DNA of 64,000 bases from Szabonella sp046295215 (GTDB lineage Bacteria; Pseudomonadota; Alphaproteobacteria; Rhodobacterales; Rhodobacteraceae), in assembly GCA_046295215.1 (NCBI GenBank), contig JBKBNP010000028.1, positions 1 to 64,000 on the forward strand, given 5' to 3'. The position numbers and the translations under genes were made by a program. Shown here in pieces: positions 60,924-64,000 of the stretch (its first letter is position 1; each line of letters starts with the position of its first letter). The notes under the pieces were generated by a model. The model saw only the letters and a program-made list of their open reading frames with translations, did not search any database and was not told the DNA's origin.

Positions 60924-61981
60924 GCCGCGATCACCCGTGCCTGCGCGGGTTCGATGCCAAGGCTGACCCGATCCCCGGGCCTGAACCCGTCATGGCCGGG
61001 GCCGTGCAGGTCGGCAACCACCTGAACCTCGCCCGAGAGGTGCAGCCGGTAGCTGGTCCTTGCCCCCAGATATTGCCGCGACTGCACCGTGGCGGGCACG
61101 CTCTGGCGGGTCGGGTCCGGGTCGCGCGACAGGTGCAGCGTCTCGGGACGCAGGATCAGGATGCCTTCCGGCCCGGCAGCGTGCCGCGCATCGGTCGCAA
61201 GGATCTGCGCGCCGCAGAGGTCCGCCGACACCATCCCGCCCCCGGCAGAGGTTATGCGGGTTTTCAGCCGGTTCGCCGCGCCGACGAAATCCGCGACATA
61301 GGCGGTGCGCGGGGTGGCATAGATGTCTTGCGGGGTGCCGAGTTGTTCCACAGCGCCCTTGTTCATCACGCCGATGAGGTCCGACATCGACAGGGCTTCT
61401 TCCTGATCGTGGGTCACGAAAACCGTGGTGATGTTGGATTCGCGCTGCAATTCGGTGATCGTCTCGCGGATCTGGACGCGCAGCTTGGCGTCGAGGTTCG
61501 ACAGCGGTTCATCCATCAGCAGGACCGCAGGCTTGATGACCAGCGCGCGGGCCAGTGCCACCCGCTGCCGCTGCCCGCCCGACAGTTCCGCCGGGTGCCG
61601 GTCGCCCAGATGGCCAAGGCCGACCCGGTCCAGCGCCTCGGCCAGCTTGCGGGCCACCGGCGCCCCCTTTTCCCCCCGCGCATGCAGCCCGTAGGCGACG
61701 TTCTGGTTTACCGTCTTGTCAGGAAACAGGGCATAGTCCTGAAACACCATGCCGATGGCGCGCTTGTGCGGCGGCAGGCGCGTCACATCCTGCCCGCCGA
61801 AGCGGATCGTGCCTTCCGCCGCCGGAACAAACCCCGCGATGGTGCGCAAAAGCGTGGTCTTGCCGCATCCCGAAGGCCCGAGCAGGGTGAAGAAGCAGCC
61901 TTCGGGGATGTCGAGGTCGAGCCCCGAGATCACCTTTTCGGTGCCATAGGTGACGGTGAGTTTCTCGATTCCAATGCCCAT
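60920..61981 (-). CDS. ABC transporter ATP-binding protein (AfuC/FbpC/PotA type)
   Basis: A 353-residue ATPase with G-P-S-G-C-G-K-T-T, L-S-G-G-Q-R-Q-R, V-L-L-M-D-E-P-L-S-N-L-D and V-T-H-D-Q-E-E-A. A C-terminal TOBE domain (about 270-350) follows. A GTG at 62026 that overlaps the phosphatase stop is an alternative start. Confidence 0.9.
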   Translation of the reverse strand: MGIGIEKLTVTYGTEKVISGLDLDIPEGCFFTLLGPSGCGKTTLLRTIAGFVPAAEGTIRFGGQDVTRLPPHKRAIGMVFQDYALFPDKTVNQNVAYGLHARGEKGAPVARKLAEALDRVGLGHLGDRHPAELSGGQRQRVALARALVIKPAVLLMDEPLSNLDAKLRVQIRETITELQRESNITTVFVTHDQEEALSMSDLIGVMNKGAVEQLGTPQDIYATPRTAYVADFVGAANRLKTRITSAGGGMVSADLCGAQILATDARHAAGPEGILILRPETLHLSRDPDPTRQSVPATVQSRQYLGARTSYRLHLSGEVQVVADLHGPGHDGFRPGDRVSLGIEPAQARVIAA

Positions 61982-62022
61982 GCGTCGTCCCCGTCCGTTT
62001 GTCCGCGTTGTCTGTTCTGCCG

Positions 62023-62844
62023 TCACGCCGTGGCGCGTTCCTTTTGGCCGATGCCCAGCCCCCCGATCACCGAGAGCGCCTCGTCATGGCAGCGCCGCCC
62101 CCCCGATGCGAGGATGCGCCCGTCGCTTTCCAGCGTCAGCGGGCGGCCCGCCCAGTCGGAAATGACGCCCCCCGCGCCCTCGATCACCGGGCGGAAGGGG
62201 GCGAAGTCGAACACCTGCTGGCCCGCGTCGATGGCCAGATCGCTGCGCCCCTCGGCCAGACGGCCATAGTTGAGGCAGGCCCCGCCATAGACCCGGTTCG
62301 CGGTCATGCGGCGCAGGGCGTTCAGGGCGGGCAGTTCCTCGGCGCTCATGTAATCCTGGTTGGAATTGGTCATCAGCGCATCGGACAGACCGGCACAATC
62401 GCGGGTGCGCACCGGCGCACCGTTCAGCGTGGTGGGTCGGCCCGTCACCCCCAGCCAGCGCCCGCCCACGCCGGGCACGTCGATCACGCCCAGATGCGGC
62501 ACCCCGTCCACCGCCAGTGCGATCAAGGTGCCGAACACCGGGATGCCAAGAATGAAAGGCGCCGTGCCGTCGATCGGGTCCAGCACCCAGACATGCGAGG
62601 CGCCGGGGTTCTCGCTCGCCTCTTCCTCGCCGATGATCCCGTGATCGGGATAGGCTGCCTTTATCATGGCGCGGATCTCGGACTCGATCAGGCGGTCCAT
62701 CCGGGTGACGAAGCTCTGGTCCGGCTTGACCTCGACGCCCAGTGCCGCCGCCCCGTCGTCCTGCGCAAGTGCGCGCCGTGCGGCCTCTGCGAGACGGATC
62801 GCAAAGGAAATATGGTGATCTTCGATACCTGTGGCGCGGCTCAT
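62023..62844 (-). CDS. Inositol monophosphatase family phosphatase
   Basis: A 273-residue Mg-dependent phosphatase with G-E-E-E-A-S near residue 71, the D-P-I-D-G-T metal motif near 87 and a late F-D-F-A-P-F. The family also includes histidinol phosphatases. In operon with an Afu-like importer it may dephosphorylate an imported sugar or polyol phosphate. Start at 62844 with GGGGAG upstream. Confidence 0.9.
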   Translation of the reverse strand: MSRATGIEDHHISFAIRLAEAARRALAQDDGAAALGVEVKPDQSFVTRMDRLIESEIRAMIKAAYPDHGIIGEEEASENPGASHVWVLDPIDGTAPFILGIPVFGTLIALAVDGVPHLGVIDVPGVGGRWLGVTGRPTTLNGAPVRTRDCAGLSDALMTNSNQDYMSAEELPALNALRRMTANRVYGGACLNYGRLAEGRSDLAIDAGQQVFDFAPFRPVIEGAGGVISDWAGRPLTLESDGRILASGGRRCHDEALSVIGGLGIGQKERATA

Positions 62845-63078
62845 GCCCGGCTCCCCGTTCCGGCAAGAGACGTGGTTGCGCCCTCTCACCGATTCTGTCC
62901 CCTGATCCGGAAAATCTACAGTTATGAGACAAATGTGGCAATATATGTTTTATGTGGTGAAATGAGTTTTTTGGATTTAAGCTCGATCTGGCGAGATCAG
63001 ACGTTTACCGACCGGGGTGGCGCACCATATTTGTGGCTGCGGAAACAACGGTCAGCGGACCGGACGGAGGGGGTGCCG
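62845..63078. promoter_or_regulatory. AT-rich divergent promoter region of the DeoR/Afu-like cluster
   Basis: A clearly AT-rich segment (about 62915-62985) lies between the divergent phosphatase and DeoR genes, and probably holds both promoters and the DeoR operators. No operator dyad is clear by eye. Confidence 0.5.
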
Positions 63079-63867
63079 ATGTGGCAGGAAGAACGACATC
63101 GCAAGATCCGTGACCAGCTTGCGGCGTTCGGTCAGATCTCGGTCGACCGCATCACCGAGGATTTCGGCGTCTCGCGCGAAACCGTGCGCCGCGATCTGAT
63201 GGAAATGGAACAGGCGGGCAAGCTGCGCCGGGTGCGCGGTGGCGCGGTGCCGGTCACCCGCGAGGATACGACCTATGGCGTCCGCACCAACCAGCGCGTT
63301 CGGGAAAAGCGCGCCATCGCCACCACCGTGATCGGGCTTTTGCAAAGCGGAATGACGATCTTCATGGATGCCGGAACAACAAGTTTCGTCATGGCTGAAA
63401 CGCTGGCGGCGCCACATGGGTTGACCGATCTCAACATCATCACGAATTCGGTCGATGTCGCGCGGCTGCTGGCCGAACATCCGGATCAGCCGTCACGCCG
63501 GTTCCGGGTGCTGATGCTGGCCGGAGAGTTCCGGCATGACCCGATGGAAACGCATGGCGGGGCGACGATCAATGACATTCAGCGCTACCGTGCCGATGTG
63601 GCCCTGCTGGCCCCTTGGGGGATCGACGCACAGATGGGGGCCATGAACTATTTCATCCACGGTGCCGAGATCGCCCGCGCGATGGTTCGCAATTCGGACA
63701 GGGCCATCATTCTGGCGGATCACTCGAAGATCGGGGCACCCGCGCGGTCGGTTTTTTGCCCGATCCCTGAAATCGACCATCTTGTCGTGGACGAAGCCGC
63801 CCGGCTGCGCCCCGGATTCGAGGATCTTTCGCGGGTCGTTCCGGGGCTGATCGTGGCGGGCGCGTGA
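63079..63867 (+). CDS. DeoR-family regulator
   Basis: A 262-residue regulator: HTH F-G-V-S-R-E-T-V-R-R-D-L near residue 30 and L-R-R-V-R-G-G-A-V, then a sugar-phosphate-isomerase-like sensor domain with D-A-G-T-T and A-D-H-S-K-I-G. DeoR proteins usually sense phosphorylated sugars, matching the phosphatase and importer. Start at 63079 with GGAGGGGG upstream. Confidence 0.92.
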   Translation: MWQEERHRKIRDQLAAFGQISVDRITEDFGVSRETVRRDLMEMEQAGKLRRVRGGAVPVTREDTTYGVRTNQRVREKRAIATTVIGLLQSGMTIFMDAGTTSFVMAETLAAPHGLTDLNIITNSVDVARLLAEHPDQPSRRFRVLMLAGEFRHDPMETHGGATINDIQRYRADVALLAPWGIDAQMGAMNYFIHGAEIARAMVRNSDRAIILADHSKIGAPARSVFCPIPEIDHLVVDEAARLRPGFEDLSRVVPGLIVAGA

Positions 63868-63904
63868 TGGCTTGCCCCGCGGCGGTTCCTTCCGGAATGG
63901 ACGG

Positions 63905-64000
63905 TCACGGAATGGGGGGTGTCGGGCGCTTGCTGAGGGCGCGTTCCCGCCGCCAGATATAGATGCCCGAGCCGATGATGATGGCCGTGCCGGCCGCAGT
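63905..64000 (-). CDS. C-terminus of a DMT-superfamily (EamA) transporter
   Basis: The last 31 codons of a minus-strand gene that continues to the right of the window: a final membrane helix (A-G-T-A-I-I-I-G-S-G-I-Y-I-W) followed by R-R-E-R-A-L, the usual end of EamA-family proteins. Confidence 0.7.
   Translation of the reverse strand, partial: TAAGTAIIIGSGIYIWRRERALSKRPTPPIP

Noticed and set aside
1..64000. CRISPR arrays, rRNA genes, prophage genes
   Set aside because: No regularly spaced direct repeats, rRNA sequence or phage structural genes were seen.

Overview
The window looks like a chromosomal segment of a high-GC alphaproteobacterium, most likely Rhodobacterales (Paracoccaceae-like). 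The gltD/gltB neighbourhood beside uppP and an NDUFA9-like gene, the NasTS-controlled nitrate genes, the Hint-domain protein and the many TRAP/ABC solute-uptake clusters fit this. The assignment is by family resemblance only.

Layout. 1-270 is an IS110-family end abutting the 3' end of a broken gene. 293-13,562 is a minus-strand housekeeping block: GST, mtgA, a PhnA-domain protein, a Hint-domain protein, an overlapping operon that carries gltD and gltB with four unrelated genes between them, uppP and an NDUFA9-like gene. A tRNA-Leu(CAG) and a strong terminator follow. 13,991-15,628 is an IS256-family element whose transposase frame is interrupted by seven ~40-nt hairpin inserts of one family, in both orientations; an eighth likely copy lies just outside.

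15,996-27,190 is a complete assimilatory nitrate/nitrite cluster: nasT, nasS, a leader with a terminator, a nitrate ABC transporter, nirB, nirD, nasA and a siroheme methyltransferase. 27,454-33,454 (minus) encodes a trifunctional exopolysaccharide enzyme (GH18-like, deacetylase and GT2 domains) and a DUF3131 partner. 33,851-40,839 is a GntR-controlled catabolic cluster: PdxA-type dehydrogenase, TRAP transporter, beta-hydroxyacid dehydrogenase and an enolase-superfamily enzyme.

41,021-43,248 is a small orphan type VI secretion effector module (frameshifted PAAR, DUF4123 adaptor, putative toxin, putative immunity protein). Then come pirin, a dioxygenase-like/hydrolase fusion and a class D beta-lactamase-like protein. 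47,196-58,164 is a hydroxyproline catabolic cluster: GntR regulator, DapA-family deaminase, a frameshifted imine reductase, an amino-acid ABC transporter, FAD dehydrogenase, 4-hydroxyproline epimerase, an aconitase-X dehydratase and a second proline-racemase-fold protein lacking both catalytic cysteines. 58,238-63,867 holds an Afu-like ABC importer, an inositol-monophosphatase-family phosphatase and a divergent DeoR regulator. The window ends in the C-terminus of a DMT-family transporter.

The most unusual feature is the IS256-like element. Apart from the hairpin inserts its transposase shows no other frameshift or stop, all inserts share the core CGCCAnTGGTyCGAG (or a clear variant), and their stem sequences differ between copies while staying self-complementary.
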